The notes: a model not told the origin generated them from the sequence alone. A stretch of DNA of 47,929 bases from Caldimonas caldifontis (GCF_002930615.1 NZ_PSNX01000018.1:1-47929), one strand, 5' to 3'. Numbered from the stretch's first letter, positions 25,090-33,846 are shown. Numbers and translations: made by a program.

Positions 25090-26160
25090 ATGAACTGGCC
25101 CGAATTCGCTCCCTGGCTCAGCCCGCTTCTCGCCGCCACGGTGGCTGTGACCATCGCCCTGGTGGTGCATCGCATCGGTCGCACGATCCTGCGGCGCGTC
25201 ACCCATTTCTCGATCATGCTGCAGCACGTCGTGCGGCACATCGACCGCCCGGCCCAGTGGGTGCTGCCCCTGATCGGCCTGCAAGGGGTGTGGCACGGTT
25301 CACCCGCCGGCCTGCCCGGGCTCGGCACCGTCCAGCACAGCAGCGGCCTGCTGTTGATCGCCTGCATCACCTGGCTGCTGATCGCAGCGGTGCGCGGCAT
25401 CGCCGATGGCGTGATCGCCCGGCACCCCGTGGATGTGGCTGACAACCTCCACGCGCGTCGCATCCAGACGCAGACCCGGGTGCTGGCCCGCACGGCGATG
25501 TCGATCCTGGCCGTCGTGGGTCTGGCCTTCATGCTGATGACGTTCCCCGGCGCACGCCAGCTGGGCACCAGCCTGCTGGCCTCGGCCGGTGTCATCGGCA
25601 TCGTGGCGGGCATCGCCGCCCAGTCGGTGTTCAGCAACCTCATTGCCGGACTGCAGATCGCCCTCGCCCAGCCCATCCGGCTCGACGATGTGCTGATCGT
25701 CAATGGCGAATGGGGTCGCGTCGAGGAGATCTCGGGTACCTACGTGGTGTTGCGTATCTGGGACGAACGCCGCCTCATCATCCCGCTGCGCTGGTTCATC
25801 GAGAACCCCTTCGAGAACTGGACGCGGCGCAGTGCCGACATCCTCGGCACCGTCTTCCTGTGGGTGGACTATCGGTTGCCACTGGAGCCGCTGCGGGCGG
25901 AGGCCCGGCGGGTCTGTGAAGCTTCACCCAAGTGGGACGGCAAGGTCTGCGGCGTGGTGGTGTTCGAAGCGGGACCGCAGTCGATGCAGCTGCGCGTGCT
26001 GGTGAGTGCCGCCTCGTCGGGTGATGCCTGGGACCTGCGCTGCGAGATGCGCGAGGCGCTCGTGAACTTCATTGCCCGAGAGTATCCCGAGTGCCTGCCG
26101 CGCCTGCGCGCCGAGGTGGACGCCTTGCCCGCACCCGCGCCAGCCGCGACGCCGGCCTGA
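25090..26160 (+). CDS. MscS-family small mechanosensitive channel
   Basis: 356 aa. Several hydrophobic segments at ~10-30, 55-70, 85-105 and 137-160 precede the pore helix SAGVIGIVAGIAAQSVFSNLIAGLQIALAQPI, whose Gly/Ala packing is the MscS TM3 signature. The soluble vestibule follows with DDVLIVNGEWGRVEEI and IPLRWFIENPFENWT. The predicted role is to release solutes through the inner membrane on hypo-osmotic shock. It is convergent with the permease operon, 0 bp apart. Confidence 0.94.
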   Translation: MNWPEFAPWLSPLLAATVAVTIALVVHRIGRTILRRVTHFSIMLQHVVRHIDRPAQWVLPLIGLQGVWHGSPAGLPGLGTVQHSSGLLLIACITWLLIAAVRGIADGVIARHPVDVADNLHARRIQTQTRVLARTAMSILAVVGLAFMLMTFPGARQLGTSLLASAGVIGIVAGIAAQSVFSNLIAGLQIALAQPIRLDDVLIVNGEWGRVEEISGTYVVLRIWDERRLIIPLRWFIENPFENWTRRSADILGTVFLWVDYRLPLEPLRAEARRVCEASPKWDGKVCGVVVFEAGPQSMQLRVLVSAASSGDAWDLRCEMREALVNFIAREYPECLPRLRAEVDALPAPAPAATPA

Positions 26161-26976
26161 CTAGCGGATGCCTGCTCGCAGGAAGCTCTGCACGAACTGG
26201 CGCTGGAAGATGAGGAAAGCCAGCAGCAACGGGGCACTCGCAATGAGGGTGGCGGCGTTGATGATGGACCAGTCGATGCCCTGATCGGTGCCGGCGAACA
26301 CGGCCAGGCCCACGGTGAGCGGGCGCGTTTCCACGCTGTTGGACACGATGAGCGGCCACAGGAAGTTGTTCCAGTGGTAGCTCACCGACACCAGGGCATA
26401 GGCCAGGTAGACCGGCCACGCCAGTGGCACGTACACACGCCACAGCACGCCCAGCACACCGCAGCCTTCGATGCGGGCCGCTTCTTCCAGCTCGCGCGGG
26501 ATGGTCTTGAAGGCCTGGCGCAGCAGGAAGATGCCGAAGGCCGAGGCCACATAAGGCAGGGCCATCGCAGTGATCGTGTCCACCAGGCCCAGGGCATGCA
26601 GGCTGCGGTAGTTCTCGACGATGACCACGTCGGGCATGACCATGAGCTGCACCAGCACCAGCGCAAAGGCCAGATCGCGCCCCGGGAACTCAAAGCGCGC
26701 AAACGCGTAGGCCGCCAGCGTACACAGCACGAGCTGGCCCGCCAGGATGAAGCTCACGAGCAAGAAGGTGTTGAGAAAGTAGCGCGGGAAGGGGGCGGCG
26801 GCCCACGCGGCGCGGAAGTTCTCGAGCGTCCAGGGGGCAGCCAGCTCGAAACGGGTGGCGTACTCGCCGGGGTGGATGGCCGTCCACACGGCATACAGCA
26901 GAGGCAGCACCCACAGCAGGCCCAGCGCCCACGCGCCGGCGGTGTGCAGCCAGGTGTCCAGGCGCGAGGTGTTCAT
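26161..26976 (-). CDS. ABC transporter permease, UgpE/MalG type
   Basis: 271 aa with six membrane spans and the EAA loop EEAARIEGCGVLGVLWRVYV (~185), the contact site for the ATPase. It belongs to the carbohydrate-uptake-1 family, whose members include glycerol-3-phosphate permease UgpE. The start overlaps the stop of the upstream permease by 4 bp. It is the last gene of the deoR operon. A role in importing glycerol-phosphate-type compounds is inferred from neighbours; sugars are an alternative. Confidence 0.92.
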   Translation of the reverse strand: MNTSRLDTWLHTAGAWALGLLWVLPLLYAVWTAIHPGEYATRFELAAPWTLENFRAAWAAAPFPRYFLNTFLLVSFILAGQLVLCTLAAYAFARFEFPGRDLAFALVLVQLMVMPDVVIVENYRSLHALGLVDTITAMALPYVASAFGIFLLRQAFKTIPRELEEAARIEGCGVLGVLWRVYVPLAWPVYLAYALVSVSYHWNNFLWPLIVSNSVETRPLTVGLAVFAGTDQGIDWSIINAATLIASAPLLLAFLIFQRQFVQSFLRAGIR

Positions 26977-27860
26977 TGGTAGTGGGTGCGGCGTTCGAGC
27001 CAGCCGAACTGCACCAGGGCCACGAGGGCCAGGATCAGCAGCAGCACCACGGTGAGGGCCGCGGCATAGCCGGCATCCCAGAACTTGAAGCCGGTCTCGT
27101 AGATGTAGTACAGCAGCAGCGTGCTGGCGTTGTCGGGCCCGCCGCGGGTCATCACCACGACGTGGTCGATGAGGCGGAAAGCGTTGATCACCGCGTTGAT
27201 CAGCACGAACAGCGTGGTGGGCATCAGCAGCGGAAAGGTGATGCGCCAGAAGACCTGCCAGCGGCTCGCGCCTTCAAGCTCGGCCGCCTCGTGCAGCTCG
27301 GTGGGGATCTGCTGCAGCGCGGCGAGGTAGAAGATCATGAAGAAGCCCGCCTCCTTCCACACCGCCACCACCATCATCGCGCCCAGCACGGTCTCGCGCG
27401 AGCCCAGCCAGTTGTGGGCGGCCCCGCCGAAGAGGCTGCGGACCTGATCGAGCAGGCCATAGTCGGGCGTGTAGAAGAAGAGCCAGATGTTGGCCACCGC
27501 GATCATGGGCAGCACGGTGGGCGTGAAGTAGGCCAGGCGCAGCCAGCCGCGGCCGGCGAGGTGGCGGTTGACCCACAGCGCCATCACCATGGCCAGCACG
27601 ATGGAGGGCACGATGGTGCCCAGCGCATACCAGGCGTTGTTGACCAGCGCTGCCCAGAACACCGGATCGTCAAGCAAGGCGCGGTAGTGCTCCAGCCCCA
27701 CGAAGCGCGCGGGCCGGTTGGGCCGCGGCGTGGAAAAGAGGCTGTGCCACACCGCGCCCACGGCGGGGTAGTGGGTGAAGGCCACGAGCAGCACCGCCGC
27801 CGGCAGCAGGAGCAGCCAGCCGTACAGGGCGGCGCGTCGCTCGGTGACCCCCATGGTCAT
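26973..27860 (-). CDS. ABC transporter permease, UgpA/MalF type
   Basis: 295 aa, six predicted spans (first at GWLLLLPAAVLLVAF) and the EAA loop LHEAAELEGASRWQVFWRIT. It resembles UgpA, partner of UgpE. It begins 14 bp after the binding-protein stop and ends overlapping the ugpE-like start, so the two subunits are translated together. An ATG at 27854 is an alternative start. Confidence 0.92.
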   Translation of the reverse strand: MTMGVTERRAALYGWLLLLPAAVLLVAFTHYPAVGAVWHSLFSTPRPNRPARFVGLEHYRALLDDPVFWAALVNNAWYALGTIVPSIVLAMVMALWVNRHLAGRGWLRLAYFTPTVLPMIAVANIWLFFYTPDYGLLDQVRSLFGGAAHNWLGSRETVLGAMMVVAVWKEAGFFMIFYLAALQQIPTELHEAAELEGASRWQVFWRITFPLLMPTTLFVLINAVINAFRLIDHVVVMTRGGPDNASTLLLYYIYETGFKFWDAGYAAALTVVLLLILALVALVQFGWLERRTHYQ

Positions 27861-27874
27861 GGCCCCTGGTGGCT

Positions 27875-29161
27875 TCAGCGGTAGGCCCGCAGGATGCGAT
27901 CGGCTTCGCGCTGGGCGTCGCGCAGGGCCTGCTCGGGCGTCTTGGCACCCGTGAGCGCCGCCTGCAGGCCGTCGTTCAGCGCCTTGGTGACGCGCTGGTT
28001 CTCATGCGTGGACAGCTCGGCCACGGCGTAGCGCAGCTGGTCGCGGGCCACCAGCGGCGCGGGGAACTCGGCCACGTAGGTCTTCATGGCCGGGGTTTCC
28101 CACGCTGCGGGCGAGACGGCCACGTAGCCCGTGGCAATCGCCCACTCGGCCGCGCGCTCGGGCGTGGTCATCCAGCGCACGAACTTCATCGCCGCCTCGC
28201 GCTCGGCCGGCGTGGTGCGCTTGGCCACGTAGAAGTTGCCACCGCCGGTGGGCGTGCCACGCTGCTTGCCCTGGGGCAGCATGGCCACGCCGAAGTCGAA
28301 CTTGGCGTTGTTGCGGATGTTGGTGAGGTTGCCGGTGGTCGTCCAGATGATGGCCGCCTTGCGCTCGAAGAAGTCGCGCGGCGTGGTGCCCCACTCCACC
28401 ACGCCGGGCGGGTGCACCTGGTGCTTGCGCGAGAGGTCGGCCCAGTACTGCAGCGCCTCGATGACGGCCGGGTGATCAAAGCGCGTCTGCGTGCCTTCAG
28501 GGTTCATCAGCTCCACGCCGTTCTGCGTGGTGAAGGCCTGGAAGAGCCAGTACGGAAAGCCCGAGGACGGCACCTGCACGCCCCAGGTCGTGACATTGCC
28601 GGCAGCATCGCGCTTGGTGAGCTTCCTGCCCATCTCCACAAGCTCGGCCCAGGTTTGCGGGGGGCGTTGCGGGTCGAGCCCGGCCTCGCGAAAGAGGTCC
28701 TTGTTCCAGTACATCACGATGGTGGATCGCTGGAAGGGGATGCCCCAGGTCTTGCCACCGGTCTGGCTGTTCTTCATGAAGCCGGGGTAAAAGCTGCCTA
28801 TCCAGGCCCGGTCGGCGTCGGTCTTGACCATCTCGTCGAAGGGCACGATGGCATCTTCGTCGATCAGGGTGTACATGTCGGTGGACAGGATCACCGACAC
28901 GTGCGGTGCTTCGCCGGCCTTGGTGGCCGTGAGCACCTTGGTGATGGTGTCCTGGTAGCTGCCCGAGTACACCGGCTTGATCTTGATGCCAGGATGGTCC
29001 TTCTCGAAGGCAGCGGCCATGCCGTCGATGATCTTGGTGACCGGGCCACCCACGGCCACGGGGTAGTAGAAGCTCAGCTCGACGGCCGAGGCCGCCGTGA
29101 CGGCCGCGGCGGCGCCAAGGCCGGCAGCAAGCCGCACCAGGGGTTTGAGGAGGGTTCTCAT
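27875..29161 (-). CDS. ABC transporter extracellular solute-binding protein, UgpB-like
   Basis: 428 aa from the ATG at 29161, whose ATGA overlaps the stop of the ATPase gene. The signal peptide is MRTLLKPLVRLAAGLGAAAA... ending near ALA/VEL. The mature protein starts LSFYYPVAVGGPVTKIIDGM and continues FEKDHPGIKIKPVYSGSYQD, close to UgpB, which binds sn-glycerol-3-phosphate and glycerophosphocholine. Further UgpB-like stretches are GIPFQRSTIVMYWNKDLFR and GWGTTPRDFF-type motif EWGTTPRDFFERKAAI. It is periplasmic. The transporter name depends on substrate, which is inferred. Confidence 0.92.
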   Translation of the reverse strand: MRTLLKPLVRLAAGLGAAAAVTAASAVELSFYYPVAVGGPVTKIIDGMAAAFEKDHPGIKIKPVYSGSYQDTITKVLTATKAGEAPHVSVILSTDMYTLIDEDAIVPFDEMVKTDADRAWIGSFYPGFMKNSQTGGKTWGIPFQRSTIVMYWNKDLFREAGLDPQRPPQTWAELVEMGRKLTKRDAAGNVTTWGVQVPSSGFPYWLFQAFTTQNGVELMNPEGTQTRFDHPAVIEALQYWADLSRKHQVHPPGVVEWGTTPRDFFERKAAIIWTTTGNLTNIRNNAKFDFGVAMLPQGKQRGTPTGGGNFYVAKRTTPAEREAAMKFVRWMTTPERAAEWAIATGYVAVSPAAWETPAMKTYVAEFPAPLVARDQLRYAVAELSTHENQRVTKALNDGLQAALTGAKTPEQALRDAQREADRILRAYR

Positions 29162-30213
29162 GCAGGGCACTCCAAGGGGTTGGGGAGGGGCGGGACAGGT
29201 CCGTCATCGGCGCGCTGGCCGCTGACGGCATCGAAACCATGCTGGTGCTCGGGCGCCCAGTGCAGGCCCACGGCCCGGCCGGCGGCCACGGGCGAGCGGC
29301 CGTTGCAGCGCATCACCAGGCGGTGCGGTCCGCGGTCGGCGCTGCACACCACCATCGACTCGGCACCCAGGTATTCGACGGCCTCGACGCGCGCGGCCAG
29401 ACCGCTGCCCGGCGGGCCCAGGCGCAGGTGCTCGGGGCGCACGCCCAGGGTGAGGCCGCGGCGGGTGGCATCCACCAGCTCGACGGGAAAGAGGTTCATC
29501 GCTGGCGCGCCGATGAAGCCGGCGGCGAAGGCCGTGGCCGGTCGTTCGTACAGTTCGGCCGGCGGGCCCTGCTGCTCGATGCGCCCGGCACGCATCAGCA
29601 CGACGTGATCAGCCATGGTCATGGCCTCGGTCTGGTCGTGCGTGACGTAGACCATGGTCATGCCCAGGCGTTGCTGCAGCGCGCGGATCTCCCCGCGCAT
29701 GTGCTGGCGCAACTGGGCATCGAGGTTGGACAGCGGCTCATCCATCAGGCACACCGGGGCTTGCGCCACGATGGCACGTGCCAGGGCCACACGCTGGCGC
29801 TGGCCGCCCGAAAGCTGCGCCGGCTTGCGCTCCAGCAGCGCCTGCAGGCCCAGCAGTTCGGCCGCCTGGGCGAGGCGTTGCGCACGTTCCGGCTTCGGCA
29901 GGCGGCGCACGCTCAGGCCGAAGACGATGTTCTCACCCACCGTGAGGTGGGGGAACAGCGCATAGTTCTGGAAGACCATGGCGATGCCCCGTTGGGGGCT
30001 GGGCAGCTGGGTGACGTCGCGATTGCCGATGAGGATCTGCCCGCCGTCCGCCCGCTCCAGCCCGGCGATCAATCGCAAGGTCGTGGACTTGCCGCAGCCC
30101 GAGGGCCCCAGCAGGGCCACGAGCTGGCCGGCCTCGGCACGCAGCGAGACCCCGTCCACCGCCCGGGTGGCCTCCCAGTGCTTGTGCACGGCGCGCAATT
30201 CGATGGCGCTCAC
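29158..30213 (-). CDS. ABC transporter ATPase, UgpC/MalK type
   Basis: 351 aa from a GTG at 30213 that overlaps the deoR stop by 4 bp (GTGA); a longer frame to 30258 would overlap deoR more. Walker A GPSGCGKS at 36-43, Q loop FQNYALFPH, signature LSGGQRQR, Walker B VCLMDEP and the switch His in YVTHDQTEA are all present. A TOBE/OB C-terminal region carries NLFPVELVDAT and GVRPEHLRLG. It energises the two permeases downstream. Confidence 0.94.
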   Translation of the reverse strand: MSAIELRAVHKHWEATRAVDGVSLRAEAGQLVALLGPSGCGKSTTLRLIAGLERADGGQILIGNRDVTQLPSPQRGIAMVFQNYALFPHLTVGENIVFGLSVRRLPKPERAQRLAQAAELLGLQALLERKPAQLSGGQRQRVALARAIVAQAPVCLMDEPLSNLDAQLRQHMRGEIRALQQRLGMTMVYVTHDQTEAMTMADHVVLMRAGRIEQQGPPAELYERPATAFAAGFIGAPAMNLFPVELVDATRRGLTLGVRPEHLRLGPPGSGLAARVEAVEYLGAESMVVCSADRGPHRLVMRCNGRSPVAAGRAVGLHWAPEHQHGFDAVSGQRADDGPVPPLPNPLECPA

Positions 30214-30989
30214 TGGGCGCCCCCGACCACGTGCAGCACAGGCACCCCACCGGCCCACAGCGCCGCGTAGTCCGCCGGCGGCGATGCGTCGGTGAACAGG
30301 TGGTCGATCGCGTCCAGCCGGCCCCCGCGCGCCAGCGCATTGCGGCCGAACTTGCTCACGTCGGCCACCAGCAGGCTGGCGCGGGTGTGAGCTGCCATCG
30401 CCATGCGGGCCGTGACTTCATCCACCTCGAATTCGAGCAGGCTGCCGTCCTTGTCGATGCCGCCCACGCCAAACACCGCATAGTCGGTCTTGTAGGCCGC
30501 AAAGCACTGCGCCGCCGCAGGGCCGACGATGTCGAGGTCGCTCGGCCGCAGCGTGCCACCGGCCAGCGTGAGCGTGATGCCGGCACAGCCGGCCAGCGCA
30601 TTGGCCACGTTCAGGCTGTTGGTGATGACCTTCAGATCCTGGTGATCACGCAGCGCCAGCGCCACCTGCTCGGGCGTGGTGCCCAGGCCGATGGACACCG
30701 AGCTGCCGTCCGGAATGAAGGCCGCCACCGCCGCCGCAATGCGGCGCTTGGCCTCCAGATGCTGCACCTGGCGGCGCTGGTAAGGCAGGTTGCCCTGCAC
30801 CGCGGGTGCCTCCACACCGCCATGCACACGGCGCAGCAGGCCACGTTCACACAAACCGTTCACGCCGCGCCGGATGGTCTGCGGCGTCACGTCGAAGCGG
30901 CGCGAGAGGTCGTCGATACCGACGAAGCCTTGTTCTCGGACCAGATCGAGAATATGGCGATCGCGCTCGCTCAGGTCGGACAGAAGCAT
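30210..30989 (-). CDS. DeoR-family (GlpR-like) repressor
   Basis: 259 aa. The N-terminal HTH is SERDRHILDLVREQGFVGIDDLSRRFDV..TIRRGVNGL followed by the DeoR linker RVHGG. The C-terminal domain has GSSVSIGLGTTPEQVALAL and ITNSLNVANAL, LAGGTLR, DYAVFGVGGID, ADVSKFGR, the phosphosugar-binding DeoRC pattern. GlpR, a close member, responds to glycerol-3-phosphate. It is the first gene of the transporter operon and has a perfect inverted repeat just upstream of its start, implying autoregulation and control of the divergent phosphodiesterase. Confidence 0.94.
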   Translation of the reverse strand: MLLSDLSERDRHILDLVREQGFVGIDDLSRRFDVTPQTIRRGVNGLCERGLLRRVHGGVEAPAVQGNLPYQRRQVQHLEAKRRIAAAVAAFIPDGSSVSIGLGTTPEQVALALRDHQDLKVITNSLNVANALAGCAGITLTLAGGTLRPSDLDIVGPAAAQCFAAYKTDYAVFGVGGIDKDGSLLEFEVDEVTARMAMAAHTRASLLVADVSKFGRNALARGGRLDAIDHLFTDASPPADYAALWAGGVPVLHVVGGAQ

Positions 30990-30993
30990 GGAA

Positions 30994-31025
30994 GTTTCGA
31001 ACGCTCGGGTGTGTTCGTTCGAAAC
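30994..31025. promoter_or_regulatory. DeoR operator (perfect inverted repeat)
   Basis: GTTTCGAACG (30994-31003) and CGTTCGAAAC (31016-31025) are exact reverse complements separated by 12 bp; each arm contains the palindrome TTCGAA, with centres 22 bp (two turns) apart. It lies 5 bp upstream of the repressor start and between the two divergent units. DeoR-family operators commonly carry TTTCG or CGAAA half sites. Confidence 0.8.
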
Positions 31026-31141
31026 TCTAGAAAGGCCATGTGAAAGCCGTGTGTCAGCCTCACACCCTGCCAGGTGACTCTGTGCAGGCGCATCCGTTTG
31101 CGATGTACTGCGTCCTCAGACTCGTTCCGCCGAGGTGATCC

Positions 31142-31963
31142 ATGCCTGCCCTTCTGCCACACGTGCTCGTCCATCTCTCTGACACCCACATCACCGTGCC
31201 CGGCCGTTTACTGGACGGCCGCGTGGACACGGCCACCGCACTGGCGCGTGCCGTGGAGGCGGTGGGACGCCTGCAGCCCGCACCCGTGGCCGTGCTGGTC
31301 AGTGGCGACCTGGTCGATGCCGGATCGCCCGAGGAATACGACCACCTGCGCACGCTGCTGGCCCCACTGCCCGGCCCGGTCTACCTGATGCCGGGCAACC
31401 ACGACGAGCGCGGCGCCCTGCGCGCGGCCTTTGCCGACCACCCCTACCTCGGGCAGATGGGGGGTGGCGAGTTCATCCAGTACACGGTGGACCTGCGCGG
31501 CCTTCGCCTCGTCACGCTGGACACCGTGGTGCCCGGTGCCGGCCACGGCGCGCTGTGCGGGCACCGTCTCGACTGGCTCGACGCCACACTCGCCCAGGCG
31601 CCCGGACAGCCCACCCTGGTGGCCCTGCACCATCCGCCCTTCCTCACGCACATCGAGCACATGGACGCCCTGGGCCTGCGGGAGGGCCGCGAAGACTTCG
31701 AAGCCATCATCCGCCGCCACCCCCAGGTGGAGCGCATCGCCTGCGGCCATCTGCACCGCTGCATCCAGGCCCGTGTCGCCCACACGGTGGCGATCACCGT
31801 GCCTTCGCCGGCCCACCAGGTGGAGTTGGACCTCGTGGGCGACCATCCGGCCAGCTACACCTTCGAGCCCCCCGGCTTCGGCCTGCACGTGTGGACCACC
31901 GGCACCGACCTCGTCAGCCACGTGATGCCGGTGGGCGACTTCCCGGGGCCGTTTGCGTTTTAG
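31142..31963 (+). CDS. GpdQ/CpdA-like class III cyclic-nucleotide/glycerophosphodiesterase
   Basis: 273 aa. Calcineurin-like metallophosphoesterase with all signature residues: Asp14 and His16 in HLSDTHI, Asp56 in GDLVD, Asn86-His87 in GNHDE, His163/164 in HHPPF, and GHLH with His203 and His205. The layout and loops match GpdQ, which hydrolyses glycerophosphodiesters and other phosphodiesters, and CpdA, which cleaves cyclic AMP. GAGGTGATCC before the ATG is a good ribosome site. It is divergent from the DeoR-ABC operon with a shared operator, supporting glycerophosphodiester hydrolysis rather than cAMP signalling. Its stop overlaps the AlkC-like remnant. Confidence 0.88.
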   Translation: MPALLPHVLVHLSDTHITVPGRLLDGRVDTATALARAVEAVGRLQPAPVAVLVSGDLVDAGSPEEYDHLRTLLAPLPGPVYLMPGNHDERGALRAAFADHPYLGQMGGGEFIQYTVDLRGLRLVTLDTVVPGAGHGALCGHRLDWLDATLAQAPGQPTLVALHHPPFLTHIEHMDALGLREGREDFEAIIRRHPQVERIACGHLHRCIQARVAHTVAITVPSPAHQVELDLVGDHPASYTFEPPGFGLHVWTTGTDLVSHVMPVGDFPGPFAF

Positions 31964-32097
31964 GCCACCAGCGTGAAATTCGCGCTCGCCGCCACCTGCC
32001 CATTCACCACCACCTCGGCTCGATGGGCACCGGGGTACAGCACCCGCGTGCTGCGGGGGATGAAGTTGCGGCGGAAGACAAGACGAGCGTGCGGCAT
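31960..32097 (-). pseudogene. C-terminal remnant of an AlkC/HEAT-type DNA alkylation repair protein
   Basis: 45 codons beginning MPHARLVFRRNFIPRSTRVL and continuing YPGAHRAEVVVNGQVAASANFTL. The R-x-YPG-x-H-R-x-E-x-x-VNG pattern is the C-terminal beta domain of AlkC-type proteins (COG4335), which normally have ~300 residues of HEAT repeats before it. Those are absent: upstream is the methyltransferase gene, whose TGA stop overlaps this ATG (TGATG), so it may even be translated by coupling. The most likely reading is a deletion remnant. The family match is from memory. Confidence 0.55.
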
Positions 32098-33320
32098 CAG
32101 CAGGTGGCGGGGATCGTGCCGTCGGCCGCCAGCAGCGTTTCCAGCGCCTGCTCGCGGATGCCGTAGAAGCGCTTGATCTCGCGGATCTGCTCGAGCACCT
32201 CGCCGGCCGGCTTGGGGCTGGTGCGCTTGACCGCCAGGATCATCTTGTTCTTGTTGGTGTGCTCCAGCGAGATGAACTCGAAGACCTGGGTGTCGTAGCC
32301 GCTGGCTTCCAGCAGCAGGGCACGCAGGCCGTCGGTGAGCATCTCGGCCTCCTGGCCCAGGTGCACGCCGTGCTGAAGGATGGGCCGCAGCGGGTGCGGC
32401 GACAGCAGCTGCGGGCGGATCTGCTTGTGGCAGCACGGCGAACACAGGATGATCGACGCCCCGCCGCGCACGCCCTGGTGGATGGCCAGGTCGGTGGCGG
32501 TGTCGCAGGCGTGCAGGGCGATCATCACGTCGATGGGCTGGGGCGCGCGCCGGGCGATGTCACCCTCGTCGAAGCGAAGGCCGTCCAGGCCCAGGCGCTG
32601 CACGATGCCGTTGCACAGGGCCACCAGGTCGCCGCGCAGCTCCACCCCCACCACGTCGGCGCGGCGCTGCAGGTGCTGCTGCAGGTGGTCGTGCACGGCG
32701 AAGGTGAGGTAGCCCTTGCCGGCGCCGAAGTCGAGCACGCGCACCGGCTCGCCCCCGTCGCGCCCGGCCAGCGGGGAATCGGTGAAGGCGTGCGAGAAGA
32801 TCTCGACGAACTTGTTGATCTGCTTCCACTTGCGCGCCATCGCCGGCACGAGGTGGTGGCCGGCGTCCATCACGCCCAGCTCGACCAGGAAGGGGCGTTG
32901 CGGATCGACCCAGCGCTTTTTCTCGCGGTTGTGGCCGGCCGGCGGCAGGGCCTCGGCCACCGCGCCATGGAGTCGACCGGTGCGCAGGCTGGCCTTGCCC
33001 TTGCGGCTGTAGGCGAGCTGCACTTCCTGCGTGGGCGTGAAGAGATGGGCATTGCGAAAGCCCTGGGCAATCCACTCGCGCAGCGCCGGCGCCACCTCGT
33101 CGGCTGGCAGGTTCTTCGTGATGTCGCGGGTGCGGTAGCGCCACACGAAGGACCAGTGCGGCTGGCCGCGCAGCACCACGGGGCGGCCCATCAGGCGCTC
33201 CAGTTCGGGCTCTTCACCCTCGTAGCGCGCCAGCACCAGCTTGTGGGCGGCACCCTGCGCCACCTCGGTGGCCACGCGGGCGAGGAAGCGTTCGAGGGCG
33301 TCGGTGTCGGGCGCGGTCAT
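32097..33320 (-). CDS. class I SAM-dependent methyltransferase (Methyltransf_32-like)
   Basis: 407 aa. A ~190-residue N-terminal domain with WRYRTRDITKNLPADE and KHNREKKRWVDP-type sequence precedes a Rossmann SAM-binding site VLDFGAGKGYLTFAVHDHL, an acidic strand end VVGVELR, and ALHACDTATDLAI. SPCCHKQ follows the pattern of the METTL25/PF13679 group. The modified substrate is not known; an RNA or tRNA is plausible from the fold. No operon partner except the small remnant overlapping its stop. Confidence 0.85.
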   Translation of the reverse strand: MTAPDTDALERFLARVATEVAQGAAHKLVLARYEGEEPELERLMGRPVVLRGQPHWSFVWRYRTRDITKNLPADEVAPALREWIAQGFRNAHLFTPTQEVQLAYSRKGKASLRTGRLHGAVAEALPPAGHNREKKRWVDPQRPFLVELGVMDAGHHLVPAMARKWKQINKFVEIFSHAFTDSPLAGRDGGEPVRVLDFGAGKGYLTFAVHDHLQQHLQRRADVVGVELRGDLVALCNGIVQRLGLDGLRFDEGDIARRAPQPIDVMIALHACDTATDLAIHQGVRGGASIILCSPCCHKQIRPQLLSPHPLRPILQHGVHLGQEAEMLTDGLRALLLEASGYDTQVFEFISLEHTNKNKMILAVKRTSPKPAGEVLEQIREIKRFYGIREQALETLLAADGTIPATC

Positions 33321-33345
33321 GGGCAGAAAGTGTAGGACGGGGAAT

Positions 33346-33372
33346 GAAAAAGCCCGGCGTATGCCGGGCTTC
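33346..33372 (-). terminator. intrinsic terminator of the SWIB/H1-like gene
   Basis: A perfect 9-bp stem AAGCCCGGC/GCCGGGCTT with a GTAT loop (33350-33371) is followed on the minus strand by five T's (33351-33347). It lies 22 bp past the stop of the SWIB gene (33394). Confidence 0.85.
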
Positions 33373-33393
33373 CCAGACTGCCGCAGCAGCGGC

Positions 33394-33846
33394 TTACTTG
33401 AGGTGGCTGCTGATCAGCTTGGTCATTTCGAACATCGACACCTGGGCCTTCTTGAAGATCTCCTTCAGCTTGGCGTCGGCGTTGATCATGCGCTTGTTGA
33501 CGGCGTCCTGCAGCTTGTTCTTCTTGATGTAGTCCCACACCTTCTTGGTCACTTCCGTGCGGGGCAGGGCCTTGTCACCGATGACGGCGGCCAGCGCGGC
33601 GCTGGGGGTCATCGCCTTCATGAACGCGGCGTTCGGGGTGCGCTTGACCTTGGGCTTGGCCGCCTTCTTGGCGGGGGCCTTCTTGGCCGGCGCAGCCTTC
33701 TTGGCAGCGACCTTCTTGGCCGGCGCTGCCTTCTTCGCCGCGGGCGCCTTCTTGGCAGGCGCCGCCTTCTTCGCGGCCGGGGCCTTCTTGGCCGGGGCCT
33801 TCTTTGCTGCCGCCTTTTTGGCGGGAGCCTTCTTCGCAGTTGCCAT
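33394..33846 (-). CDS. SWIB-domain protein with histone-H1-like N-terminal tail
   Basis: 150 aa from the ATG at 33846. Residues 1-70 are a repetitive Ala/Lys/Pro tail (units like APAKKAAAKK) typical of bacterial H1-like proteins that bind DNA. Residues ~72-150 are a SWIB/MDM2 domain: ALAAVIGDKALPRTEVTKKV, WDYIKKNKLQD, MINADAKLKEIF. In chlamydiae and burkholderias such proteins are associated with nucleoid condensation and topoisomerase-linked contexts. Upstream GGAGA forms the ribosome site. A terminator follows. Confidence 0.92.
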   Translation of the reverse strand: MATAKKAPAKKAAAKKAPAKKAPAAKKAAPAKKAPAAKKAAPAKKVAAKKAAPAKKAPAKKAAKPKVKRTPNAAFMKAMTPSAALAAVIGDKALPRTEVTKKVWDYIKKNKLQDAVNKRMINADAKLKEIFKKAQVSMFEMTKLISSHLK

